Program-made: the position numbers and the translations under genes
Notes under the pieces: model-generated
What the model was told of the DNA's origin: nothing
Database searches by the model: none
What the model saw: only the letters and a program-made list of their open reading frames with translations
Part shown: positions 8,326 to 17,786 of the stretch, in pieces
How positions within the stretch are numbered: the stretch's first letter is position 1
Layout of the letters: every line of letters starts with the position of its first letter
Assembly: GCF_035917235.1 (NCBI RefSeq)
Contig: NZ_CP108423.1
Location: forward strand, 7,593,501 to 7,657,500
Source of the DNA: Streptomyces sp. NBC_01294
Lineage (GTDB): Bacteria > Actinomycetota > Actinomycetes > Streptomycetales > Streptomycetaceae
Reading direction: 5' to 3'
Length of the DNA: 64,000 nt

Positions 8326-11208
8326 ATGACGGACCGCCGTACCCGCAAACGGCGCACCTTGGTCGAACGCGAGACCGAACTCGCCATCGTCGACGAGGCC
8401 CTGGACCAGCTCACCGGTCCCGGGCCGGACGCGGGCGGCGCGCTGCTCGCCTTCTCCGGCCCCGCCGGCCTCGGCAAGACCACCCTGCTCGCCGAGCTGC
8501 GCCGCCGCGCCCACGCCCGCTCCTGCACCGTCCTCGCCGCCCGCGGCGGCGAACAGGAGCAGAGGCAGCCCTTCCACGTCGCCCGCCAGCTCATCCAGCC
8601 CCAGCTGGCCGGCACCTCCGAGCAGGAGCTGCGCGCCGCCCTCGGGAGCTGGTACTCGATCGTCGGCCCCGCCCTCGGACTCTGCGCCCCCGAACAGGGC
8701 GCCCCGCCCGACCCCCAGGGCCTGCGCGACGGACTCGACTGGGTCCTCACCCACCTCGTCGTGAAACGCGCCCCCGTCACCCTCGTCCTCGACGACGCCC
8801 ACTGGGCCGACCCCGAGTCCCTCGGCTGGCTCGCCGCCTTCGCCCCGCGCGCCGAACACCTCCCCCTGCTGCTCGTCGTCGCCTACCGCCCCGACGAACT
8901 GCCCGCGGACGCCGACGCCTTCCGTACGCTGCCGGGCCGGGCGGGACAGCGCCCGCTGCCCCTCGCGCCGCTCACCCCGGCCGCCGTCGCCGCGCTGGTC
9001 CGCGAGGCCCTCGGCGACCACGCCGAGGACGCCTTCTGCCGGGAGGCCTGGGCCGTCACCACCGGCAACCCCTTCGAGGCCGTCGAACTCACCGCCAAGG
9101 TCCGGGAGAAGGGACTGCCCCCGGTCGAGGCGAACGCCCCGCTGCTGCGCGACCTCGCCGCCGCCCAGCGCGGCAGCGGCCTCGTGGCCCGCCTCGAACG
9201 CCTCGGCCCCTCCACCGTCCGCTTCGCCTGGGCCTGCGCCGTCCTCGGCACCGCCATCCCGCAGGACCTCGCCGCGCGGGTCGCCGCCCTCGGCGCCGAG
9301 GAGGGTGTGGACGCCACCAGGCGGCTGCGGGACGCCCGCATCCTGTCGGCCGCCGGGTCCTCGACGGCGCAGGAACCCGTGACCGGGCCGGCGCAGGAAC
9401 CCGAGACCGGGCTGGAGTTCGTCCACCCGCTCATCGCCACCGCCATCTACCGCGCCATCCCCGACGCGCTGCGGGTCGCCCTGCACGGCAAGGCCGCGGC
9501 CGCCGTCGTCGACGCCGGACTCGGCCCCTCCGCCGCCGCCCGCCACCTGCTGGAGACCCACCCCGAGAACGACCCCTGGGTGGTGCGCATCCTGCGCGAG
9601 GCCGCCGGCGAGAACCTCCGGGCCGGCGCCCCCGAGGCCGCCCGCCGCCAGCTCGCCCGCGCCCTGCGCGAGCCCCCGGACTTCGACGAGCGCGCCGCCG
9701 TCCTGTACGAACTGGGCTGCGCCTCCCTGCTCACCGAGCCCGCCAACACCGTCAACCACCTGAGGGCCGCCCTCGCCGAACCTTTCGACGACCCCACCCT
9801 GCGCCAGGGCATCGTCATCCGGCTCGCCCAGGTCCTTGCACACAGCGACCGCCTCGCCGACGCCTCGGAATCCCTCGCGCGGGAGATCCCGTACACCCAG
9901 GACGTCCGGGCCCGGCTGCGCCTGCAGTCCGAGCAGTTCATGTGGGACGCCTTCAACGCCGCCGAGACCGACTCCCCGGCGCGCTCCCGGCGCCTCGCCC
10001 GGCTCGCCGACCGCCTCACCGGGCGCGACCTCACCGAGCGGTACGTCATCGGGCTGCGCGCCTGGGACGCCTGCCTGCGCGGAGAACCGGTGGACGTGGT
10101 GCTGCACCACGCCGGACGGGTACTGGAGCGGCCCTTCAGCTGGGCCTACGAGGACCGCGGCTTCGAGGTGCCGGTCCTGGTCGCGATGGCCTACATGTAC
10201 GCCGACCGCCCCGGACGGGCGGAGGAGCTGTTCGAGACCGGCACCGCCGAGTTCGAGCGGATGGGCTGGCGCGGCGCGCACCTGTCCTTCGCGTACAGCC
10301 TGCGCGCCTACATCCGCTACCGGCGCGGGCGGCTCGTGGAGGCCGAGGAACTGGCGCGGGCCGGGCTGCGGCTCGCCGAACGCGTGGGACGGCGCACCCC
10401 CGTGCACTGGTACGCCATAGCCATCCTCCTGACCACGCTGCTCGCACGGGGACGCGTCGACGAGGCCTGGGAACTGGGACGCGAGCACGAGTACGGCCGG
10501 CCCTTCCCGGCGGCCGTGGTCTTCCCCGACTCCCAGACCGTGTACGCCCAACTGCTCGTCGCCCGCGGTGAGATGCGTGCGGCCGTCGCCGAACTGGAGG
10601 AGGTCGACCGGCGGCTGACCCCGCGCGGCATCCAGAACCCGGCCTGGTGCCCGTGGCAGCTGCTCCTGGCCCGCGCCGTGGCCGGGGAGGATCCGCAGCG
10701 GGCGCGCACACTGGCCGACGACGCCGTCCGGCGGGCCCGCTCCTTCGGCGCCCCGTCGGGCATCGGCCAGGCCCTGCGCGTGGCGGCCGAGGTCGCGGCC
10801 CCGCAGGACCGGGCCGTGCTGCTGCGGGAGGCGGTGGCCCTGCTGTCGCAGTCCCCGGCGGGACACGAACTGGCCCGCGCCCTGGCCGCGCTGGGCACCG
10901 AGCTGCGCGACGCGGACCTGCTGGAGCGGGCCGTGGTGACGGCCCGGGAATGCGGGGCCGACGGGCTGGTGGCCGAGACGGCCGACACCCTGCTGGGGCT
11001 GGGCGCCGGCCTGCCGGGCGGGCCGGACTGGCAGGACGGGCTGACGGAGGAGGAGCTCAAGGCGGCGCGGCGGGCGGCGGGCCAGGCCGTCCCGGACGGC
11101 TCCGCCCTGCCGGAACAGGGTCCGGACTGGGCCCTGTCCGCGGCGTGCCGCAAACTCGGCACCAACCTTCCGGGCCTCCCGGCCGTCCTGGACTCGTACG
11201 CGCCGTAG
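8326..11208 (+). CDS. Large AAA/LuxR-family (LAL-like) ATPase with degenerate HTH
   Basis: 960 residues built like the LAL regulators: N-terminal AAA ATPase with Walker A GPAGLGKTT (45-53) and Walker B LVLDDAHWADPES, then a long helical TPR-like middle. LALs normally end in a LuxR HTH. Here the end keeps the flanks (LTEEELKAARRAAG and RKLG) with the usual spacing minus about four residues. The recognition core between them, normally NREIA...TVEWHL, is replaced by a Pro/Gly-rich stretch. DNA binding is therefore doubtful. A TACGCT -10 lies near 8290, and GGGGGG precedes the ATG. Role: probably a signalling ATPase; the ligand is unknown. Confidence 0.8.
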   Translation: MTDRRTRKRRTLVERETELAIVDEALDQLTGPGPDAGGALLAFSGPAGLGKTTLLAELRRRAHARSCTVLAARGGEQEQRQPFHVARQLIQPQLAGTSEQELRAALGSWYSIVGPALGLCAPEQGAPPDPQGLRDGLDWVLTHLVVKRAPVTLVLDDAHWADPESLGWLAAFAPRAEHLPLLLVVAYRPDELPADADAFRTLPGRAGQRPLPLAPLTPAAVAALVREALGDHAEDAFCREAWAVTTGNPFEAVELTAKVREKGLPPVEANAPLLRDLAAAQRGSGLVARLERLGPSTVRFAWACAVLGTAIPQDLAARVAALGAEEGVDATRRLRDARILSAAGSSTAQEPVTGPAQEPETGLEFVHPLIATAIYRAIPDALRVALHGKAAAAVVDAGLGPSAAARHLLETHPENDPWVVRILREAAGENLRAGAPEAARRQLARALREPPDFDERAAVLYELGCASLLTEPANTVNHLRAALAEPFDDPTLRQGIVIRLAQVLAHSDRLADASESLAREIPYTQDVRARLRLQSEQFMWDAFNAAETDSPARSRRLARLADRLTGRDLTERYVIGLRAWDACLRGEPVDVVLHHAGRVLERPFSWAYEDRGFEVPVLVAMAYMYADRPGRAEELFETGTAEFERMGWRGAHLSFAYSLRAYIRYRRGRLVEAEELARAGLRLAERVGRRTPVHWYAIAILLTTLLARGRVDEAWELGREHEYGRPFPAAVVFPDSQTVYAQLLVARGEMRAAVAELEEVDRRLTPRGIQNPAWCPWQLLLARAVAGEDPQRARTLADDAVRRARSFGAPSGIGQALRVAAEVAAPQDRAVLLREAVALLSQSPAGHELARALAALGTELRDADLLERAVVTARECGADGLVAETADTLLGLGAGLPGGPDWQDGLTEEELKAARRAAGQAVPDGSALPEQGPDWALSAACRKLGTNLPGLPAVLDSYAP

Positions 11209-11380
11209 GCCGCCGGGGCACCGGTTCCGGAAGCCGGCGATGCCGTGCTCGCCGGTGCGCCAGTGCGGCGGTGCGGCGGTGTGGTGGTGCGTGATTCCGC
11301 CGGTCCGCCGGCCGCGCCGGAGGCGTTCGCCCGTAGCGCAAGGCGGGAGGTTCCGCCGTCCGGCGGGCAGGGTCAACCGT

Positions 11381-12141
11381 ATGGATCACCTCCACCGGAT
11401 GTCCCTCTTCCGGAGCGAGGCGGCGGCCTTTGAGAAGGCCGTCCGCCACGCCTTCGACCTCGGCGGGCCGGCCCCGCAGGTCCCCTCGTGCCCGGGCTGG
11501 TCGGTCTGCGACCTCGTCGGACACCTCGGGGGCGTGCACCGCTACCTGGTACACGTCCTGCGGGAGCGGCTCGCGACCCCGCCCGACCCCGCCGGCCTCG
11601 GGCTCCCGCAGGCCCCGGCCGACCCGGAGGCGCTGACCGAGTGGTTCGCCGAGGGCGCCCGGGAGCTGGGGGAGCTGCTGGGCGAGCTGGGGCCGGACAC
11701 CCGGGTGTGGACCTGGTCGGACGAGCAGACCTCGGGCTTCTGGCTGCGGATGCAGCTGATCGAGCTGGCCGTCCACGCTGGGACGCGCAATCCGCGACCG
11801 GAACGCCCGCCCCGCTCGACCCGGCCCTCGCGGCGGACGCCGTCACCCAGACCTTCGAGGTGATGGCCCCGGCCCGCCGCTCCTGGCAGGCCGCCCCCGT
11901 CGGCCGGGGCGAGCGTTACCGCTTCCGGCGTACGGACGGGCCGGAATCCTGGACGGTGGTCTTCACACCGGACCGGGTCCTGCCGGAGCCCGGCTCCACC
12001 GCCCCCGCGGACGTCGAGGTCGCGGGCCCGGCCCCGGACCTCGCGCTCTTCCTCTGGCAACGTCTGCCCGCCACCGGCCTGCGGGTCACGGGCGACGCCG
12101 CCCTGCTCCCGTACTACTTCACGCTGGTCCCACCGGTCTGA
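11381..12141 (+). pseudogene. Mycothiol-dependent maleylpyruvate isomerase-like protein, frameshifted
   Basis: The first part, from ATG 11381, reads MSLFRSEAAAFEKAV...VPSCPGWSVCDLVGHLGG, the N-terminal DinB/MDMPI-type helical bundle with its metal-ligand His. It shifts frame at 11776-11777. One C seems to be missing in GTCCAC-GCTGG; restoring it gives VHRWDAQSATG and continues to the stop at 12141 in the other frame with the MDMPI C-terminal domain. Read through, the protein is about 253 residues, normal for the family. Either an inactivating mutation or a one-base sequencing error. Confidence 0.8.
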
Positions 12142-12239
12142 CCCGCCGGCCCGGCGCGCCCGCACGGCCGGCCCGGCGCGCCCGGCCGCGGCGGCCGCCG
12201 GGATGAGGGCCCCCGGGCCGGAAAAGCCGTGCGGCCACG

Positions 12240-12245
12240 TACCAT
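12240..12245 (+). promoter_or_regulatory. Leaderless -10 element
   Basis: TACCAT, six bases before the ATG at 12252. No ribosome site is present, so transcription probably starts at the start codon. Confidence 0.55.
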
Positions 12246-12251
12246 GGCGGC

Positions 12252-12752
12252 ATGTCCTTCCTCCGCCGCCACCGCGCCGCCACACCCGCCGGCCCGGACT
12301 TCGACGTCCTGGCCATGGACCCGGGGGACTGGCCTGGCAATCTCGGGGCCGGGCTGCTGCCCGCGCCCGACGGCAGCTGCCAGGGTGTCTTCCTCCGCTA
12401 CGACCTGTTCGGCGGACGCGGCCCCGCGATGATCATCGGAAACCTCCCCGAGGGTTCCCCGGCCCGGGACCTCACCGAGGGCCAGGTGCCCTTCGAGGTG
12501 GCCCAGCTCCTCGACGCGCTGGAGAACGACGAGGACGTCGAGGTCACCGGCATCGAGGACTGCCCCGTCATGCAGGGTGACAACCTCCTCATCGTCCGGA
12601 AGGTCAAGCTGTCGGAGTCCCGCATCTCCTGCGTCCAGTTCGACCGCAGTGACAACGTGCTGGTCACCATCGCCAGCTGGGACCGCCCGATCACCGATGA
12701 CCTCTACGCCCTCCTGAAGCCGCTCCCCGCCGAGCTCTTCCAGCAGGGCTAG
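12252..12752 (+). CDS. Conserved hypothetical protein (166 aa)
   Basis: I do not recognise a named domain. The protein is acidic and soluble, with no signal peptide or membrane segment. It has a basic start (SFLRRHRAA), an acidic centre (LENDEDVEVTGIED) and a well-structured second half. The -10-like TACCAT six bases before the ATG implies a leaderless transcript and fixes the start. It stands alone between a broken gene and the convergent kstD gene. Confidence 0.7.
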   Translation: MSFLRRHRAATPAGPDFDVLAMDPGDWPGNLGAGLLPAPDGSCQGVFLRYDLFGGRGPAMIIGNLPEGSPARDLTEGQVPFEVAQLLDALENDEDVEVTGIEDCPVMQGDNLLIVRKVKLSESRISCVQFDRSDNVLVTIASWDRPITDDLYALLKPLPAELFQQG

Positions 12753-12785
12753 GATCCAGGGCGTGCCCGGGCGCCGGCCGCTCGA

Positions 12786-14588
12786 TCACGCGTCCGCGAT
12801 GTCGTTCGCCGCCACGTAGCCGAACGTCATCGCGGGGCCGATCGTCGATCCGGCGCCCGCGTAGCTGTGCCCCATCACCGCGGCGCTGGCGTTGCCCGCC
12901 GCGTACAGGCCGCGGATCACCGAGCCGTCCTCCCGCAGGGCCCGGGCCCGCGCGTCCGTGACGATGCCGCCCTTCGTGCCGAGGTCCCCCGGGACGATCT
13001 TGAACGCGTAGAACGGCGGGGCCCAGATCGGTGCCAGGCACGAGTTCGGGTGCACGTTCGGGTCCGTGTAGTAGTGGTCGTACGCCGTGGCCCCCCGGTG
13101 GAAGTCGGAGTCGGTCCCGCTCCACGCCTGCGCGTTGAACCGGCCCAGGGTCGCCCGCAGCGCACCCGCCGGAACCCCGATCTGGCCGGCCAGCGCGTCC
13201 CACGTCCACGCCTTCTTCGCCGCGCCCGCCTGGTACCACGAGTCCGGGAAGGGGAGCGTCGGCAGGATGTCCTTGAACAGGTACTTGTTGCGGTAGTTCT
13301 GATCCACGATCAGCCACGCCGGGATGTGCGAGCCGGCCGCGCCCCGGTCCTTCTCGTACATCACGTGCACCACGTCGCCGTAGGGCGCCGCCTCGTTGAC
13401 GAACCGCGCGCCGTTCGCGTTCACGATCAGCCCGCCCGGCAGGGTCCGCTCGGCGAGGCAGAAGTACGGCTCCCCGGGCAGCGGGATCGACGGACCCCAC
13501 CAAGCGTCGTCCATCAGGGCCAGTGCCGCCCCGGCCCGCTGCCCCGCCCGGATCCCGTCGCCGGTGTTCTCCTTCGCGCCGACCGACCACTGCGTGCCGA
13601 TCGGCTGCTGCTGGTACTGCGCCCGCATCGCCGCGTTGTGCTCGAACCCGCCCGAGCCGATGATCACCCCGCGCCGGGCCCGTACCGTGCCCCGTACGCC
13701 CTCCTTCTCCACCACGACCCCCGTCACGGGACCGTCCGCGCCACCCTCCCGGACCAGATCGACCAGCGGACTGTTCAGCCACACCGGCACCCCCGCCCGC
13801 TGCAGCCCGACGCGCAGCCCGGCCGCCAGGGACTGGCCCATCGTCAGCGGCTTCTCGCCGCGCAGTGCCGCCTTCGTGCCGCGCGCCAGGCACTCGGTCG
13901 ACACGGCGAGCCCCTTGGCGCTGACCGCCGCGAGGTTCAGCCACTTGTAGTCCTGGCTGAAGACCACCATCCCGGCCGGTACCGGCATGTACGCGGGGTT
14001 CAGGCGGGCCAGTTCGGCGCCCAGTAGCCGGCCGTCGAGCTGGTCCGGCTCGATGGAGCGGCCGTTCGGCAGCCCGCCCGGCAGATTCGGGTAGTAGTCG
14101 CTGTACCCCTCCATGAAGCGGAACCCGAGCGGGCTGTTGGCCATCACGAAGTCCAGCATCCGGGGCCCGTTGGCGAGGAACGCGGCCTGGCGGTCGGCCG
14201 GAACCTCCGGCCCGACGACGGCCGCGAGGTACGTCGCCGCCTTCTGCGGGGTGTCCGGCACGCCCGCGCCCAGGATCACCGAATTGTTGGGGAGCCAGAT
14301 GCCGGCCCCGGAACGTGCGGCCGATCCGCCGAAGGTGGGGGCCTTCTCGACCACCAGCACGCTCAGCCCCCGCCGGGCGGCGGTGAGCGCGGCGGTCATC
14401 CCGGCGGCCCCGGAACCGACCACGACGACGTCGTACTCGCCGAGCGGGGGCCCGTCCTGGGCGCTGTCGGCCCGCGCCGCGGCGGACGGGAGCACGGTGG
14501 CGGCAAGCATCCCGGCCCCGGTACCGGCGAGGACCGTACGTCTGGACGGGAGGGCGGCGGGGGAAGTGCGTGAAGCGCTTGCGGACAT
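12786..14588 (-). CDS. kstD: 3-ketosteroid-delta1-dehydrogenase, Tat-exported form
   Basis: Introduces the C1-C2 double bond in the A ring of 3-ketosteroids using FAD. The FAD motif VVVVGSGAAGMTAAL is at about 53-67, FVNEAAPY lies in the catalytic domain, and the C-terminal HSYAGAGSTIGPAMTFGY has the Tyr and Gly that form the active site in characterised KstD enzymes. The 600 residues start at 14588. A twin-arginine signal (SRRTVLAG at 15-22, then a hydrophobic stretch ending AAARA) is unusual for this family. The upstream palindrome at 14635-14651 matches the one controlling the acyl-CoA genes 12 kb away. A related FAD-dependent dehydrogenase is the alternative. Confidence 0.87.
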   Translation of the reverse strand: MSASASRTSPAALPSRRTVLAGTGAGMLAATVLPSAAARADSAQDGPPLGEYDVVVVGSGAAGMTAALTAARRGLSVLVVEKAPTFGGSAARSGAGIWLPNNSVILGAGVPDTPQKAATYLAAVVGPEVPADRQAAFLANGPRMLDFVMANSPLGFRFMEGYSDYYPNLPGGLPNGRSIEPDQLDGRLLGAELARLNPAYMPVPAGMVVFSQDYKWLNLAAVSAKGLAVSTECLARGTKAALRGEKPLTMGQSLAAGLRVGLQRAGVPVWLNSPLVDLVREGGADGPVTGVVVEKEGVRGTVRARRGVIIGSGGFEHNAAMRAQYQQQPIGTQWSVGAKENTGDGIRAGQRAGAALALMDDAWWGPSIPLPGEPYFCLAERTLPGGLIVNANGARFVNEAAPYGDVVHVMYEKDRGAAGSHIPAWLIVDQNYRNKYLFKDILPTLPFPDSWYQAGAAKKAWTWDALAGQIGVPAGALRATLGRFNAQAWSGTDSDFHRGATAYDHYYTDPNVHPNSCLAPIWAPPFYAFKIVPGDLGTKGGIVTDARARALREDGSVIRGLYAAGNASAAVMGHSYAGAGSTIGPAMTFGYVAANDIADA

Positions 14589-14634
14589 GGGCAGGCTCCA
14601 GCGGTGTGGGGAGGAGGGGAGTGACTCCAGCACG

Positions 14635-14651
14635 TCTGATGCTGAGTCAGA
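14635..14651. promoter_or_regulatory. Operator upstream of kstD, same family as 2756-2772
   Basis: TCTGATGCTGAGTCAGA: arms TCTGA/TCAGA, followed by AAA. It matches the 2756 site at 13 of 20 positions including the trailing A-run; both arms agree in sequence and spacing. It lies 47 bases before the kstD start. Confidence 0.7.
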
Positions 14652-14781
14652 AAAGGTGTTCGGGGGATCATGTGATGTCAAGGCATCCGGCGTCCCCGGC
14701 TCCTGACCGCACCCCGCCTCAGCTCCGCCCCGCGCCCCGCGCCCACAGGCTCCAACGCCCCGCGCTTCCGGGCCCGCACGA

Positions 14782-14818
14782 GCGAAGTCCCGTGGCGGTG
14801 GGGGCCACGGGACTTCGC
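14782..14818 (-). terminator. Terminator hairpin after the APH-like gene
   Basis: A perfect 15-bp stem (GCGAAGTCCCGTGGC at 14782-14796, complement at 14804-14818) with a 7-base loop. It lies 15 bases beyond the stop of the minus-strand APH-like gene. Confidence 0.8.
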
Positions 14819-14832
14819 GTACGAGGGGACGG

Positions 14833-15957
14833 TCAGCGCGTGCCGACCGCCGCGCGGACCGCTCTGCGCGCCATCCCCGCATCGTCGTGCAGGCGGCGGA
14901 GCAGCAGCCGCTGCTCCTCACCGGAGGACAGGGCGCCCACCGGCAGCGGCTGGGTCGGGGCGGTCGCCAGCATCGAGCGCTGCACCGCCGTCTCGGACAT
15001 CCGGATCTCCCGGGTCAGCACCAGCATCAGGTTGACCAGGAAGGCGTCCCGTGCGACCGGACCGGCCGACTGGGCGAGCCGGCTGATCTGGGCGCGGGCG
15101 GCCGGGGCGTCGCCCAGCACCGTCCACAGGGTGGCGAGGTCGTAGCCCGGCAGGTACCAGCCCGCGTGCTCCCAGTCGAGCAGCACCGGACCGGCGGGGG
15201 ACAGCAGCAGGTTCGACAGGAGCGCGTCACCGTGGTTGAACTGCAGGGGCGTGCCCGACAGCTTCACTCCGTGCAGCAGCTTCTGCAGGTCGCCGAGGTC
15301 CCGGTCGGTCAGCAGGCCCAACTCGTAGTCGCGGGCGATCCGCCGCGCGTAGTTCATCGGGGTGCCGAACAGCTCCGACGGCGGCCGCCACTGGTTGACC
15401 CGGCACACCGCGCCCAGGGCCGCCCGCAGGTCGACCCGCGGCGGCGGTTCCACCGGGTGCCGCTGGAGGGCCGCGACCCGGCCGGCCATCCGCTCCACCA
15501 CCAGCGTGCAGTTCTCGGGGTCGGCGGCGATCAGCCGCGGCACCCGGACCGGCGGGCGGTGCCGGACGAACGCCCGGTATGCCGCTATTTCGTGCCGGTA
15601 GCGCTCACGCCACTCCGGCGAGTGATCCAGTAACACCTTCGCGACGGCGGTCATCCGCCCGGTGGTCCCCACCAGGAGGACCGAGCGGCCGCTGCGCCGC
15701 AGTACCTGCACCGGCGCGAACTCGGGACAGATCCGCTGCACCGAGGCGAGGGCGGTGCGCAGTTGCGCGCCCTGCGGCCCCGAGAGGTCGATTCTTCCGC
15801 TGACGGGCTGAGACCCGGTACCCGGCATCCGCCGGGCCCGCACGGCGCCCTGCGCCGGGGCCGGCTGACGGCCGGGGTCGAGGTAGGGGCCGCCGCCCGC
15901 AGGGAGCGTGCGGTGCGACCGGACCGGTGCGGACACGGAGGACGTTGCTGCGTACAT
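14833..15957 (-). CDS. Aminoglycoside phosphotransferase-fold (APH) kinase-like protein
   Basis: 374 residues with the APH/choline-kinase fold. AVAKVLLD holds the ATP-binding Lys, [13 protein letters not shown] (about 241-253) the catalytic loop, and LLDWEHAG the metal-binding Asp. The N-terminal 70 residues are basic, Pro/Gly-rich and probably disordered. ATG 15957 is chosen over upstream codons because the protein-like sequence starts there. One TTA Leu codon (15631-15633) makes translation depend on the bldA tRNA if that system operates. It is divergent from the NsdB-like regulator. The phospho-acceptor is unknown; antibiotic resistance should not be assumed. Confidence 0.8.
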   Translation of the reverse strand: MYAATSSVSAPVRSHRTLPAGGGPYLDPGRQPAPAQGAVRARRMPGTGSQPVSGRIDLSGPQGAQLRTALASVQRICPEFAPVQVLRRSGRSVLLVGTTGRMTAVAKVLLDHSPEWRERYRHEIAAYRAFVRHRPPVRVPRLIAADPENCTLVVERMAGRVAALQRHPVEPPPRVDLRAALGAVCRVNQWRPPSELFGTPMNYARRIARDYELGLLTDRDLGDLQKLLHGVKLSGTPLQFNHGDALLSNLLLSPAGPVLLDWEHAGWYLPGYDLATLWTVLGDAPAARAQISRLAQSAGPVARDAFLVNLMLVLTREIRMSETAVQRSMLATAPTQPLPVGALSSGEEQRLLLRRLHDDAGMARRAVRAAVGTR

Positions 15958-16187
15958 GGTGATACGGATCCCTTCGTGCGCCGACGAGTTGCGTACGCCG
16001 CCCCGCCGGATCCCGTGCTTCACCCTGGGGAGTTCCGCCGGTGACCGGGTCGGGGAGGCGCATTCCTACCTGACACCCGGCGCAAGGTGGCGAACCATCG
16101 GGCGTGCCCTGGCGAAGCCTGGCGAATAGTCGCTGGGCATCTGACGGCGGGCTACTGTCAACTCAGCCGAGAACCTGGGGGCTTGAC

Positions 16188-17675
16188 GTGAGCAAAGGTC
16201 CAAACACCCGCTTGAACGACCTGTTCGGCCTGGCCGGCTGGTCGAAGGGCGAACTGGCGAGGATGGTAAACCGGCAGGCGGCGGCCATGGGCCACCCCCA
16301 GCTGGCCACCGACACCTCGCGGGTGCGGCGCTGGATCGACATGGGGGAGACCCCCCGCGAGCCGGTGCCCACGGTACTGGCAGCACTGTTCACCGAGCGG
16401 CTCGGTCGTGTCGTGACCATCGAGGACCTCGGGTTCGTACGGCAGCGGCGCACCTCAAGACGGCAGCCGGACGGGGCTCGCGAGAACCCCGACGGAATGC
16501 CCTGGGCGCCCGAACGCACAGCCGCGGTCCTCACCGAATTCACGGGAATGGACCTCATGCTCAACCGTCGCGGTCTGATGGGCGCGGGTGCCGTGCTCAC
16601 CGCCGGCTCCGCTCTCAGCAACGCCATGTACGACTGGCTCCACACCGACCCCGCCGCAGCGAAGGAGGCCCGGCACTTCGGGGACGCCTTCCAGGGCGAC
16701 CCGGCGGGCTACGACCGCTACGAGGCGGCCCCGATCGGCTCCCAGGAGATCGAGGCGCTGGAGCGCTCGGTCGAGGTCTTCCGGGCCTGGGACGCCTCCA
16801 GAGGCGGGGGACTCCAGCGCAAGGCCGTCGTCGGCCAGCTCAACGAGGTGGGCGGGATGCTCGCCTACCACCACCCCGACCACCTCCAGCGCCGGCTGTG
16901 GGGGGTGGCGGCCAACCTGGCGGTGCTCGCGGGCTGGATGTCCCACGACGTGGGCCTCGAACCCACGGCGCAGAAGTACTTCGTCATCGCCGCGCACGCG
17001 GCCCGCGAGGGGGGCGACCGTCCGCGCGCGGGCGAGGCCCTGTCCCGCGCCGCCCGCCAGATGGTCCACCTCGGCAAGCCGAACGAGGCCCTGGACCTGA
17101 TGAAGCTCGCCCAGTCCGGCTCGGGCGAGCAGACCCTCCCGCGCACCCGCGCCATGCTGCACACCATCGAGGCCTGGGCGCAGGCCGCCATGGGCAAGGG
17201 CCAGGCCATGCGCCGCACCCTGGGCGAGGCGGAGGAGCTGTTCGTCTCCGACAAGGGCGACGTGCCGCCGCCGAGTTGGATGCAGCACTTCGACGAGGCC
17301 GACCTGCACGGCATGCAGGCCCTCGCGTACCGGACCCTGGCCGACCACGACGCCGCGGCGGCGCCGATCGCCGCGCGCCACGCCAGGGAGGCTTTGCGGC
17401 TGCGGGGCGAGGGCCACCAGCGCTCGCAGATCTTCGACTACATCTCCATGGCCTCGGCCTGCTTCATCGCCGACGAGCCGGAACAGGCCGACCGCTACGC
17501 GCGCCTCGCCCTGGTGTCGATGAACGAGACCTCCTCGCACCGCACCTGGGACCGGCTGCGCGAGATGTACCGGCTCACCGCCCAGTACTCCGGGTACGCC
17601 AGCATCGAGGACCTGCGCCAGGAGATCAAGCTGGCCCTCCCCGACACCCCGGCGCCGCGCGGTACGGGGGTGTAG
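16188..17675 (+). CDS. nsdB: NsdA/NsdB-family TPR regulator
   Basis: 495 residues from GTG 16188 (GGGGG upstream; TACTGT -10 at 16152). The N-terminus NDLFGLAGWSKGELARMVNRQ resembles a helix-turn-helix, followed by DTSRVRRWIDMGETPREP, the hallmark of the Streptomyces NsdA/NsdB proteins. NsdA and NsdB are known negative regulators of differentiation and antibiotic production. A hydrophobic stretch (LMGAGAVLTAGSALSNAM) leads to C-terminal TPR-like helices. I assign NsdB over NsdA from memory of the family, so the symbol is tentative. It is convergent with a phosphatase gene across a hairpin. Confidence 0.75.
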   Translation: MSKGPNTRLNDLFGLAGWSKGELARMVNRQAAAMGHPQLATDTSRVRRWIDMGETPREPVPTVLAALFTERLGRVVTIEDLGFVRQRRTSRRQPDGARENPDGMPWAPERTAAVLTEFTGMDLMLNRRGLMGAGAVLTAGSALSNAMYDWLHTDPAAAKEARHFGDAFQGDPAGYDRYEAAPIGSQEIEALERSVEVFRAWDASRGGGLQRKAVVGQLNEVGGMLAYHHPDHLQRRLWGVAANLAVLAGWMSHDVGLEPTAQKYFVIAAHAAREGGDRPRAGEALSRAARQMVHLGKPNEALDLMKLAQSGSGEQTLPRTRAMLHTIEAWAQAAMGKGQAMRRTLGEAEELFVSDKGDVPPPSWMQHFDEADLHGMQALAYRTLADHDAAAAPIAARHAREALRLRGEGHQRSQIFDYISMASACFIADEPEQADRYARLALVSMNETSSHRTWDRLREMYRLTAQYSGYASIEDLRQEIKLALPDTPAPRGTGV

Positions 17676-17740
17676 TCCCGCGCCGGTACGTCGTGGACGC
17701 CTTGCGGTGCACGCCTTGCGCCTTGCACGGAGACGAGAAA

Positions 17741-17762
17741 GGCCGCGCCTTCCGGCGCGGCC
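17741..17762. terminator. Bidirectional terminator between convergent genes
   Basis: GGCCGCGCC-TTCC-GGCGCGGCC: a 9-bp stem with a UUCC tetraloop between the NsdB-like gene and the minus-strand phosphatase. Confidence 0.8.
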
Positions 17763-17786
17763 CCGAAGCCCGTACGGCACTGCCCG

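Noticed and set aside
7542..10571. Long plus-strand frame of about 1000 codons overlapping the ACT and LAL-like genes
   Set aside because: Very Arg/Pro/Gly-rich shadow of the real genes in another frame, caused by high GC.
14833..15957. Aminoglycoside resistance gene
   Set aside because: The APH fold is common to many kinases, and nothing in the context (divergent NsdB-like gene, no cluster) supports resistance.
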